A stretch of 64,000 bases of DNA from assembly GCA_037903475.1 (NCBI GenBank), contig JBAJFG010000572.1:124001-188000 (forward strand). The letters are read 5' to 3'. This document shows, one piece after another, positions 1 to 11,059 of this stretch (the first letter of the stretch is position 1; every line of letters starts with the position of its first letter). Source of the DNA: Ancylostoma caninum. Lineage: Eukaryota > Nematoda > Chromadorea > Rhabditida > Ancylostomatidae. Under the pieces are notes generated by a model, which saw only the letters and a program-made list of their open reading frames with translations, was not told the DNA's origin and ran no database searches. Both the position numbers and the translations under genes were made by a program.

Positions 1-3000
1 GTACAGTTAGAAAAATATTCAACGAGAAACCATGCATAATTTGCTCTAATGACCAAGGCAAGAAGAAGAAAAAATAGGCAACTATCGTGGAAGAATTTCC
101 AACCTCGGCAGCCAGCCTTTTCCTAACGGGTCTTGACAGTAGGTGCGCGACGCACACTTCGCCCAGGCGACACGACAGTGCGAACAGAGCGGTCTGGAGA
201 GGTGGTGACAACACTATCGGCACCTCTACGATGCCCACCTCGTCCAACTCGAGCCGTTCCCATTCCTGAATTGAAATGATTAAAAAAGCAAATTTATGAC
301 CAATCACAAAAGCAGCTACCAAGGCCAACAGCATTCCATGGGCAGGTTTGGTGCAAGCATCGACGTACGGACGGAGGCTCGGCTGAGAAAGACACTCGTT
401 GGCTGCATCGCATGCAAACTTGCTGCAAGAACAAGCGAATCAGAAACTCTGAGAAAAATTGCTGGAACTGAAACTGGAACAGTTAGAAACTGTCAGTTCG
501 AACAAAAAAAATGAGTTTCAAAAACTTTGTCAGAATGAAAATTGGGAAGTTTGGACTGAAATAACAAGAAAGAGAGAAGAGCACAACATGAAATGAAAGC
601 AAATCTGCGCCCTATACAACTAGAACGAGCAAAAAACTGCTTAATAATTATTTATTCATTCCGTGCACCTAATCCGCGTCTTCAAATAAAAGTAGAGTCA
701 TCAATCGTCAACACGCAGCTTGGGTTAGAAATGAGATGACATAACGATCACAAAAGAAGAGACTCAGAGAGAAAGAGAACTCCTCACCGACTTTCAGGGT
801 GAGATTTTACTTAACATGAAACGCAAATGTAGTTAGGCAGTTCGCGTAGACAGTCGTTTTCGACTGGTGATCGTGTGAATTATCAAGCTGTAACAAATTC
901 CATGCAAGATTCGATCACATACCCACTTTCTCAATTGAATTCACATAATGGAATCTTCTAGATGAAATCTGTTGTTTTGTTACTGTTCTTCTACCACAGA
1001 ACATTTCGCCTCGCAACGAAACGTGTAGCTTAAGCAAAACTTAAGATCTAATAACCGCAGTCCTGCTGTTCTGCGCTTAGCATCCCATAAAAAAGACTAG
1101 AGAGAAGAAAAATCAGACATTTATGCAGATAAAATATTTCGTCGTGACGAAGATCCTCCTATACAGCATTAGAATAAAATTTACATTGCAGTGACAACGG
1201 CGTATGGCGCTACTTTAAAGACAAAACTAAAACCATCACTAACAGTAACGCGTAGCACGTTTTCAGGTATTTTAATGTTCTAATATATTTTTTGCTCATA
1301 GAAAGAATAGCTGGCTACCCCAGAAAGTCAATGAGGACCAGGAGTGGGTCACGGTTCCATGTGATAGTGCGATTCGGGAAACCGGTCACGGAGAGCTACC
1401 CAATCGCAAAACGCCTCCACAAATGTGGTCGGTACTGCAAAAAAAGTAGGACGGTGAACTTTACGCGCCGTTTACGCAAATTCTAGGTTTCCTTGTTCAA
1501 CATCTATATGGTACGCCTAAACTCACAAGAATAAATACTTACTGAGAGGGTAGATGTAGCCAGCGCTCTAACTCAGCAAAACATTTTCTGAAAGAATGTG
1601 CACGCAACCACGTTTCCAGTAGAAGTTCAGAGCGTGTAACTATTATAGTTTCCTGGAAGGAACGATGACTAAAAATAATTAGCAGTAGGCTCAGAGACAA
1701 AGATATTAGCGCTTCGCTCTGCAATTGGGAGATGTCGTGCAAACCTAGAAGTTAGAAGGTGACTTGTAGAAGGGCAGGTCTCAAAGATGTTGAGGCAGTA
1801 AGAACGCATTTTGTAATCTCTGCCATTGCAGTTCCATGTCATTTACGAACTTACCAATATTGTAGACAGGTAGAAATCACAAAAAGGACAATTTTGTGGT
1901 ACACCTGCTTTTGAGAGGTGGGAGTAACAACAAATTCAATCTATGTCAAGCCATCAAAGCCCTGTAGCGGAGGATAACATCGCAACAAGGTAAAGAATAG
2001 CAATCATAAGACCTAGTCCAATAGTTAGCCTCTTGCATTCCTGCAACCTCAACATCCGCTCCTTCGATATTTTGTGTCTATAGATCCCAGTGATCCATTC
2101 CACCCGCAGAAATCCATCCCAGTGCCAATTTCTTCGGTGAGGAAGACTCAATTGCTGGATAATGAATAACTGAACCTTCATGGGTGTTGGTACCTATTCA
2201 TAAAGCAATCTCAAACTACATTCCCAGAAAATAAATGGGACAAATCTTTTTTTTTAACACGGACTTGACAAGCCCCGTCAAAGTGATGCACCCCACTGCT
2301 CATTTTTTTTTCTAAAAGCAAAAAAATGCAGTGGTTCCCTATTCCTGAGAATTTCCGAGGAAACCATTTTATGCATTCAAAATTGTGGGAAACCGATGCA
2401 TTCGAGACTAAATTTCCATTTCAAATCACAGAATCGATGAGAATTTTCGATGCCAAGCACTGAGAAAGTCAAATTCAAAGGTCCAATTCAGAGATAAAAC
2501 TTGACTAGTTTGAATACATGTGAGTAGAGCTGATGTTACTGGATACGACTTACCTACGGTAGAAAAGTAGAAGATTGCCTGTCCTTTTCGTAGATGTGAT
2601 TACTTCCAGAAACTTCAGTGTATAAATAAGAACAGAAGAATAGGTAGAAGAGCATAAGTAATAACTGCAGCAGCTGCCTTCAACTTCAAGCAAAAACAAA
2701 GGGGAACGATAAAATCAGCAGTTAGAATTGCTACGAATGGGAGATGCGGCTTTGCAGTGTTTTTACTAAAGAAAATAAACCACGCAAACAGTGAAGGATG
2801 CTCTGCTTAAAAATATTTAGAGAAATCAATGCAATCCTCCTACCCTGTTAATCGTAATGAATGAAGTTCTTCTCCAAACCAAGAGGTTGAGACCGCGCTA
2901 TTTTACCGAGAGCCTTGCAAGAAGAAATATTCAGAAAGCGATAGGGAATTCTTGGGACCTACAGCAGATGCTCCTTCCCTTTCCCTCTCGTTATGAATAC

Positions 3001-4924
3001 CAATGTAATCGTATAGCAAGCACTACGTCGTCGAGAACGCTCCAGAATTGAAACATATGCCATTAATGTTTGTAGGGCTTTGAGTGTACAGACTAGAGAA
3101 AAGGTATCCAATAGAAGGATGAGGCGTTTGAGGGGGTAGACCACTCATGTGTTTGATTTTCCCGGGTATGACGAAGGCGACAACGCCAAAAAGATAGCCG
3201 CAATAAAGGACAAAAACTATCTTGGCTAACAGCTTGAAAGTATTTTACTGTATGCTATTACCGCCAGTATTAACGAATAAACAAAATTTTAAAGAGAAAC
3301 GAAAAATTACGAAAGTTTTCCTTTTCTGTTCCACACAATAACTCTTTATAAGGAAAAAAGCTTCAGGAATCACACACAGCTTCCAGCTATTCGCCCGCAC
3401 AGCTGCAACCAGCCTGCCAGGCCACCTCGCCGCAGCCGGTGCCGCGAAACCAGAAAGTCCCTGCACATGGATGCGCCGGCGCCGGCATGCAGTGCGGGAA
3501 CGACGTGCGCACAGTTCGCGCCGCGCCGCGCGGCCCAGCGGCGCCGCGTCGCGGCGGAATCGCGTCGCGCCGCCGCGGCGCATTCCAGTTTCAATGGTCC
3601 GATAGCGGCGCTGCGATCGATAATCGCAAGGCCCAATGGCCGCGCGCCGCCTCGCCATCGCACACGGCGCCAGTCGGCTGTCACCATAACGACCGTGCTG
3701 CTGCGGTCGTCGTCTGTGCGTGTCTGTACTGCTTCTGCCGGCCACCACCAGCACCACATCGCAGGTCTGCCCTTGTGCCTTCGCTCCCCACGTCGCTCCC
3801 TGTCGCTCCCCCACACCTTTACCACTTCTCCTAATTCGATCAATTCGAGAGCGAGTTCTGGGCCTGTTCCGTGGGTTCCATGGGCGGTGGCCCACTCGCA
3901 GCCGAGGACGACGGATCAATTGGCGGGTCCTTCGCCCCGCACTCACGACGGCTTCGATCGTCTCTCCCCGATCCGTGATTTTGCATGTGTCTCGTACAGA
4001 ACTCGCCTCTGACCGTTGCACACACGTAGGCTCCAGTCCTCAGCTCTGCTCTATGTCGATTTAGTAACGCGGCCACCATACTCACCGCGTCCGTTCCCTT
4101 ATCAGTGACTGATCAGCACGAGACCGTGACCTCAAAATGGTGGAATTCCCCATAAGTCACCGCGAGAGTTGTCTGTCTCTGCACATTTTGATTAACTGCT
4201 AGATCTTTTGACCGTTTTCGAACAAAATCGTGGCTGAAGATCATGGAGGGAGCGAGCCTTCACCCTTAATCCACTTTAATTCAAAAAGGATGTTGATCTT
4301 CGTGGGCGTACTGGTCGGTCGACCGTCACATAATCAGTTGCTGCACTAGTTCAATGAAGGAACCAGCCATGTATTTTTTTTTAATTACAAAAGAACAAAA
4401 GTTATTGAAAACAAGTCATTTATAGTAGAAACGACAGGAGATTCTTTGTAGCACCTCTGTGAAAAAAAAAGAGCAACTGCCTCCCAACATGGCTCTATGA
4501 AAATTTAATGCACAAAAGTAAAATGAGAATAAAATGAAAAACTTTGTTTTGACCTATAATGCACTGATTTCCTTCCTTAAGACCATGAAGATTTGGAACG
4601 AAAAAGAATTCCGCCAAAATCCTCTCTGAAGATAATTTGTACAATGGGAACATCTCATTTTTCGACATTTGAACCACCCATTTGAACCTTTACAAAATCT
4701 CTAGGACAAGTGCAGAGACTTCAATAAAGCTTTCGTGTCTATTCAGAAGTCATTAGTGCAAATTTGTCCCAGTGGTTTGAATATAGCACTCCCAGAAGAT
4801 TAGCAGAATTTTCTAGGCTTCCCCTCGTATCTTCCCTGAGGCATTCCAACAAACCAAGCGCTCTAGAACTATCCCAAGCCGAATTCTTCATCCCATAATT
4901 TTTTTAACAAGACATTAATCATAA
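1..4924. other. Intergenic stretch without a supported gene
   Basis: I see no exon chain with agreeing splice phases on either strand. Most of it is AT-rich and carries only short, stop-limited open frames. The exception is a GC-rich patch at about 3400-4085, listed separately. The upstream regulatory sequence of the transposase-derived gene that starts at 4938 probably lies in the last kilobase, but I recognise no specific promoter element. Confidence 0.6.
3395..4085 (-). other. GC-rich patch with overlapping open frames; possible exon or CpG-rich promoter
   Basis: Base composition jumps well above the flanking AT-rich DNA, with many CG dinucleotides. Several frames are open at once on both strands (for example 3245-4021 and 3840-4085 on minus, 3467-4012 on plus), as expected when stop codons become rare by composition alone. 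The minus frame ending near 3840 reads as a proline/serine-rich tail that could be a real C-terminal exon, but no splice partner was found. It may instead be a CpG-rich first exon or promoter. No function is assigned. Confidence 0.25.
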
Positions 4925-4937
4925 CTATCTAGGCTCA
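4925..4937 (+). promoter_or_regulatory. Candidate spliced-leader acceptor before the transposase-derived gene
   Basis: A CTATCTAG acceptor-like site ends at 4932, five bases before the start codon at 4938, following a T-rich run. In nematodes such an AG a few bases upstream of the first ATG is typical of SL trans-splicing. This supports the chosen start but is inference. Confidence 0.45.
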
Positions 4938-7900
4938 ATGGACATACTGGAATCGCTATTTCAAACCAAAAACGCCGACTATAATGCAAGAAAAGACGGA
5001 AAAGAAGACGAGGAAGTTGCAGATGAGGTTGGAAATTCTCAAAGTTCACGATGGAAGTAATGCTATAAATGTTCTTTCTATTCAAGGCAGAGTCCGGCAG
5101 TGATGAGGCAGACGCAGAGGAGCAGAATGGCGAGCCGCCACCAAAAAGGGTCAAACGCGACCCCAAACCGCTCCTCGCCAATCGAAGGTTCGAATTTACG
5201 CTCTCTGCCTAATTCCTATTCCACCTTCGCTCATCCACACAATCTCAGTAGTTACACAAAGGCACTACACTGTATGTATCTTGAGTAAGTTAACAATGTA
5301 CGTCTCAGAAGCCATCGCCTTCACAAAACCAGCATCCTATTGACTAAGCAAACAAAAAACAGCAGCTCTTAGGAGTACTCATAATAACATGTTCCGCTCT
5401 CTCGTAAGGTCGTTCTGGCTGGATGCCAGCTGAACAGGTTGCGTACTTGCGTCCATAGCCGCCCGCGCTGGCGTCACGATCAAGCGCAGCGTCCGAACTC
5501 ATTATAAGCATCGCAAAGTGCATTGCGCAATTTTTGATGAGGCAGGCTACTTCGAAAACTGCAGTCTACAGCAGTAATTTTCACTGTAGTCATGCTCATT
5601 CAGCTTTCAGATGCAAGACGCACGTTGAGAAACAGGAAGCTGCACAACACGCGAAAACTAAAACGTGTTTTGCCAGCAATTGAAAACCAGCAATTTCCTG
5701 CCTAGTCCGCAGTCCCCGAAAGGCGCATCGACGCTGCTTGTGAGCAAAAGTATAATATAAACATCTCCGAGGGTATGCAACAGGTCAATCAAAGCAAGAG
5801 GTTTCACAAAAACAGCGTTTGTACTTCTTGTACTTTGAAACGTGGGTGCGACCTTTTCTGTCAACTGACACTCGCACAGCCACAGCGACGTTTTGTTTCC
5901 AATCAGATACTGTTCGTCTTCGTGTTCAAACCTCTTTGCTACCGAAAAAATCTAACACTTTTACGATCGGACGAGTAAAGGGACTGGACCGGCGGTGCTG
6001 CAGTGAAATTGATTCCTGCTCGGCTGGCTGCATGAGGCGATGAGCTGTTTTCCGCTGCTGCTGGCGCCGCCGCAGTACAGTGCATGTTATGGAATCAGCG
6101 AACAGCGATGATGACGTCACGATTACAAGTCTCCGTTCCGTTCCGGATCGATCAATTTCAATCCGCGATGGCTTCGCTCCCCTTACCAAAACCAGTGTGG
6201 TCGATCTCAACTGTGGTATGGAGCTTCGAATCTCCTCAGAAAAACTTGTCGTTCCGGCTTTATAGGCAACGATGAGCGGTGAGCACACTTCCAGACTAGC
6301 AGTGCTCGTACTTTGTCACCGCTGGAGATTATCCACACTATTGCAAGCATTTTGACTCAATTAGCAAGAAAACTATATTATTCTGCTTATACCGGTGCGA
6401 TTAGACGTTCTACAAGACATATGTGGTTCAAGTGCTTGAGAACTCCAACTCAGAGCTGAGCCGCGGGTAATAAATGCCGTCAAATCCATCCCAGCTGTCG
6501 GCCAGTTTTCATGAAGTTTTTTTGAGGAGCAGCCGCTCACAGTTAAGCCCAACGGAAACTAAAAGTGCATTATAACCTGACCGACGGACAAGAGGCAAAG
6601 CCCCTCCCTCCATATTCCATCACTTCTCTCGTCACTATCCCCTATGCTAACAACTTCCAACAGCGCACATCGACTAGTCCTAGCTATCATCCGAACAGGA
6701 TGGCTCATGTGGATCGGCGAAGCAGATCATGACGCAAGAGCCAATGCTTTGCAGTGCTTGTAGAATCTCGATCAGCGGACTAGAAAAAAGAAACGCCAGC
6801 GCTCATTTCTCCTCGCGAACAACAAAAACAGAGCGCGGCCGTGCAAAGGCGGAGAGCATTCTGTGAAAGTGCACGTTCCCAGGCTAAACGCTCGTCAAGC
6901 CTGCCAGAAGAAAAACTCGGAGCCATCGGAACTGACCGAGTTACACGTTAATGTTTGCGTATGGACGAGGGATGGTGGCTGACAGAGTGAACACTACTAC
7001 ATTTTCTTAACCACAACTATCGTTTACCTTCTTTACAGAAGCCGCCCTGAACGTGGCAAATTCACGATTCTCGATGGAACGTCGGTAGCTGAACCCGATG
7101 AGATTCTGGACATTGACTTTGATGCTGACCTACTTCAAAGGATATTTCGAGATTCCAGAGTAGGGTAGGATCTCATATCTATGCTTCTGAACCTTACTTT
7201 AAATTCATCAGTCTTTGCTGGTTTAGCATTCAATTTCTGGCACGTTATGGAATAATTCCCAATACGAGAGAGTGCAAAATTGAAAGCTGTCCAAAGGAAC
7301 AGCTGATGAGCTTGATAAAGCATGCAAATGGTTTTGTGGTGAGTTGGTCGTTCTGCTCATTTCTCCTTGTTCCCAGTAAATCCTCAAAAACAGATCTTTG
7401 CAGTGGCGATGTCGCTCCTGCCGAAAACGACGTGAACGTCGTGTTATAACAAAAATTTCTGTCTATGAGGGGACTTTCTTGTTCTTTTCCCGGATGCCTA
7501 TGAATAAGGTTGGTTTTTTAGGAAATACTAGGCACGCCTGTTGTCTGGCTATCTTCTTCTGATGTTCCAGTTCTTCATCTTTATGCTTGTTTGGTGTGAG
7601 AACGCTGGCTATACCGCTTCCGAATACAATCGCTTGCTTGGCGAGTTTCGTTTGGTTGAGGAGACCATTCACAACACCATCGGCTTCATTCGAGATCATA
7701 TTCAGAGCTGGTAAGGACTATATCTCCACGCTGTGCTTAACTGCGGACTATCTGTCCGCACTTTGCGTGACAGCTTCTCCACCATCCTTGAGAATTTTTT
7801 TCCTATCCAGGTGTCTCCTACGATCCTCCCACTACCCCATCGGTGGAAAGGGTCACATTGTCGAACTTCTCGAGACCTTGCATACTGAAGACGTCTCCGC

Positions 7901-9749
7901 CAAGCATCGTAGTCGACGAGAACGTCGCTTTACCATGCGGCTAGTGCTCATTTGCTGGAATACCGACGAGATTGTGACTGTCGAACTTCCTGACAGACAG
8001 GTAAACAACCACTTCATACCTCTGTCAGGAACGGAGAAAGCCTGCAGTTTCTAGTTCTTGCCAACCACTTTGATCAAAACGGTGGAGAACAATGTGAAAG
8101 AGGGCTCGACAGTTGTAATGCGAGATCTTCTACTGAAAAGATTCGGAGAAAAAGAGGAGGTGGGTGGAACCAACAAAGACCATATATCATGGGAGACTAA
8201 TGACTACATTTCAGCTTGACGCGATGCTTGAAAACCATACACTGAAGACAATAGCTGATGTGTGGTGTGATCTGGACGAGGAGGAGAAAGACAAGTAAGT
8301 TACAGGGAGCAGCTTAAAGGATAAAGGATAAAGTGGTCGGCGTTAATCAATCCCGTCACGAGGGATGCGCCACGCATTCGACTTCATCTGAGCATCGTAG
8401 AGGCACTGAATGCGTATGTGCCCTGTACAATGACTTGCGGGGGGCACCCGATGTACCAAGTCAGTGCTTCATCCTCCCAGACTCCTCTGGTACCAATTTA
8501 CTGACCCCGGAGGGATGGAAGGCTTGGTTGGCCTCGGGCGGGATCGAACCATCGATCGTGTGCGTGCGCAGCGAGCCTCTTACCACTGCGCCACACGCGC
8601 CCAGGGAGCAGCTTATTAGGATAAAACAGGATACAATCCCTACATTTTCGAAAAACTGCTGGGAGATTGAGTCTTAATGATTTAACTGTTCGTTCCGAAT
8701 GATTCAACGGTTCAAACCACTGAATTAAGAAATTTCACGAACAAAAGAGAACAGAAGAGGGGCCTAAACCGGATCATTAGAAGAATGCCCTTTTCGCCTC
8801 CTGATGCCGGTGTATCTCTTAAGTCTGCTATGAAGATCAATATAGAGTGGTGTTGATCCCGCCTTAGTCAAAAAAGTAAACACTAAAGCTGTTCCCAAGT
8901 CCGGTCGACTCTAAACCTCGGCTTGGTTATCCAGCATGATTCAGAAACAGGCGAACACAAAATTCTCATGCAATATTACGGACATTACTGACAACCTCGT
9001 GTCCGGCGAAAGGGGCTTTATAAATTGTACTGAAAAATCCAATAATTCGACTATTACTTTGTGAATCAGTCCGACTATCCGTAAAGCTTTTCTCATTTTT
9101 TCTCGTCCTCTCCAGAGATGTATTGATTTTTCGGCATTTGAATTTTCGAATTCCAGTACTTATGATACAATATTCGATCCTTACTATAGAGCCATACTTA
9201 GATAGCGCTGGCATATGGGGAAGGTGGGAGGTCTGCGAGGAGTGAGGGAGGTAGGACATTTTCACAAAAAAGACCTGAACAGCCGGAATTTTAGACCTAA
9301 AGCTTGTCAAAATTGAATGTAGGCATATATTTCAATTGCATTTGGAAAGGAAAATTATTTTTTGAAAGTTTTCGATCCTCCTTATTTGAAAGTGGGTGGG
9401 ACGGCGACAAATTTTTTGGTGGAAAACCAAATTTCGCTCCCCCCCCCCTGTAACGACTTGACCATATGACCGTATATGGGTATTGGATAACTCTATGGAT
9501 AAATCTTGGAGCTCTCGCAAAACCTCGAAACATATTTGTCGTTGCTTTGTCCACAAACTATAACTTATTGTCAGGCAATTCATGAAGACCCTCATGGAGT
9601 CGGTCCAGCCGTTGCCAGCTGAGCCATTCGCTTACGAGTACTACTTCCGCAGGACGTTCATCGAAAAGCCGTTCAACAATCTGCTCAAAGCAATCCGTGA
9701 GCTCTACAGCGCTCACCACGTCACACAGAACGACCTCTCGTCTTTGTAG
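4938..9749 (+). CDS. ISXO2/Merlin-like (IS1595 superfamily) transposase-derived protein, ten exons
   Basis: Exons: 4938-5027, 5087-5187, 7039-7164, 7227-7338, 7404-7508, 7571-7710, 7811-8000, 8055-8159, 8215-8294, 9575-9749. All junctions are GT-AG, phases agree throughout, and they encode 407 residues. Residues 1-60 are acidic and then basic (PPPKRVKRDPK, a probable nuclear localisation signal). A zinc ribbon follows (C122, C127, C146, C149; WRCRSCRKRR), then the transposase fold with the IGGKGHIVE signature and a C-terminal EYYFRR helix typical of the family. The usual first catalytic Asp in the V-E-I-D-E motif is Leu (residue 245), and the third acidic position in the T-I-E-x-x-W motif is Ala (337); Asp312 may match the second. 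With many introns, no terminal repeats seen and lost catalytic residues, it looks like a domesticated host gene. Likely role: DNA binding, otherwise unknown. An AATAAA at 10086 may be its polyadenylation signal. Confidence 0.88.
6089..6265 (+). other. Short open frame inside intron 2 of the transposase-derived gene
   Basis: A 58-residue frame starting ESANSDDDV and ending in a stop at 6265 lies inside the large second intron (5188-7038). The minus strand is also open across most of it. Composition is coding-like, but I found no family resemblance and no splice partner. It could be an alternative exon, a small separate gene or chance. Confidence 0.2.
8303..8615 (-). mobile_element. tRNA-derived SINE with perfect 14-bp target duplication
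   Basis: The body is 8317-8601, flanked by CAGGGAGCAGCTTA at 8303-8316 and again at 8602-8615. Read on the minus strand it begins with a tRNA-like head containing an A box (TGGCGCAGTGG) and, about 35 bases on, a B box (GGTTCGATCCC), the internal RNA polymerase III promoter. It ends at low coordinates in a short tandem TTTATCC tail. The acceptor stem does not close, so this is not a functional tRNA gene. It sits antisense in the last intron of the transposase-derived gene. The intact duplication implies a fairly recent insertion by LINE machinery. Confidence 0.9.
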
Positions 9750-10352
9750 CGAAATCACAACTGCTTCTTGCCTGCACCGCTATGTTACGCATAGTCAGTT
9801 CGTTTATTCGGTTCCCAACTGATGGAACAACGTTCCCCCGGTAACTCGAGTCGTTCCGTTTATTTTCGTTAGTTTCGCCTTGCAGAGTTTTCACATAATC
9901 TATTAATACCTCGTTGGCAGGTACGTCTTGTGATTCTGTACCATTGTGATCGTTATGTTGCCTTCCACAATCGTGTCTATGCGATGTTTAGAGGACGGGT
10001 TCTGTATAGATTTTGAAGGAAAAAAAGTATCAAACATATTCTCCTCAGAGCATCCTTCTCCGCACAGGTTTCTAGATTCTAATACAATAAATATTTTTGG
10101 GCTGCACTGTCGTAGTTTATAGGAGAGTGAACAGAAAGAGAAGAGAAAAATAAAAAAGTGAGCATGAAAGCCACGAAAAATTCGGAAAAAAACTAATATT
10201 GAAAACGCCTCTAGGAGTTGCAGAAATAGAGAAAATCATGAATGATATCAACATTAACACCTAATTTTCCGAGCTTGAACGTCATTACCATCCCCTATGC
10301 ATTCACCAACCTTTTCCAAACTAATATGTATATGCGCTTCAAGTCTAACTTC

Positions 10353-10710
10353 TCATTTCAGGCAAGACCTAATCATGTCAATCAAGTCCTGGAGCACAGC
10401 TCCGTAGGGATCACTTGCACCACCCAAGTGTGTGACTAGTCACTGGCCAGAAACCGGCTTTCTATACGTACTGGGAGTGACACGGTTGTCATAAACATGT
10501 GTTGGGTCCTCTGCGATCTGCTGCGAGACGAACGGCACTTGTGCCTCTGTATGCGCGTGAAAAAGAAAGAGATGCAAATCGTAGAGCACGTAAACAGCAA
10601 CTGCTAATAGTTGCGCGCCTTTGACACGTGTGCGTGAATGCGAAAAGTTGCGAAAAAAACTTGAAAAAAATCGCGGAAAAAACCCCAAATGGTTGTGTGA
10701 ATGACGCACG
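10353..10710 (-). other. Possible C-terminal exons of cogc-1
   Basis: Downstream of the last confident cogc-1 exon, the minus strand carries a frame containing VLYDLHLF, which resembles the LLYDLRYL region of metazoan COG1. A further frame near 10353-10430 ends in a short helical tail and a TGA at 10353-10355. Splice junctions linking these to the exon at 11474 could not be settled. It may equally be intergenic sequence. Confidence 0.25.
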
Positions 10711-11059
10711 TATCCAATCTGAATTGGCCTTCAAGATGTATAGAAAACATCACTTGTCCGCTCCCACATAGGAAATCCGCTTCCGTAACGACACCTTGGT
10801 GGAGCTGCATCTCTGCATACCATCAAAGTACATTCAAAGTCAATGCAGGCAATGCAGTCCATGAAGCTAAAACCTCGCTTCTGCATGGTGCTGTCTCAAA
10901 CGTCAGTTATCCGACTGGAAATGCGAAACCATGACAGCCTATAGCCGGGCTTGACAAGACGTGGAAGAAAACAAAAAGTGCCAGTGGTACTCGAAATGGA
11001 GCAAATTGCAGTCTAACCAAACACTGCAAAGGGAAGCAGAAAGTAGAAATCAAGTGGTG

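Noticed and set aside
3245..4021. 258-codon minus-strand frame as a gene
   Set aside because: Five frames on both strands are open across the same GC-rich patch, and no splice partners or motifs support this one.
7587..8054. 155-codon plus-strand open frame as a single-exon gene
   Set aside because: It runs across two introns and two exons of the transposase-derived gene in mixed frames; the spliced model explains the sequence better.
8521..8601. Functional tRNA gene on the minus strand
   Set aside because: A and B boxes are present, but the acceptor stem does not pair and the sequence continues into a SINE body with a tandem tail and target duplication.
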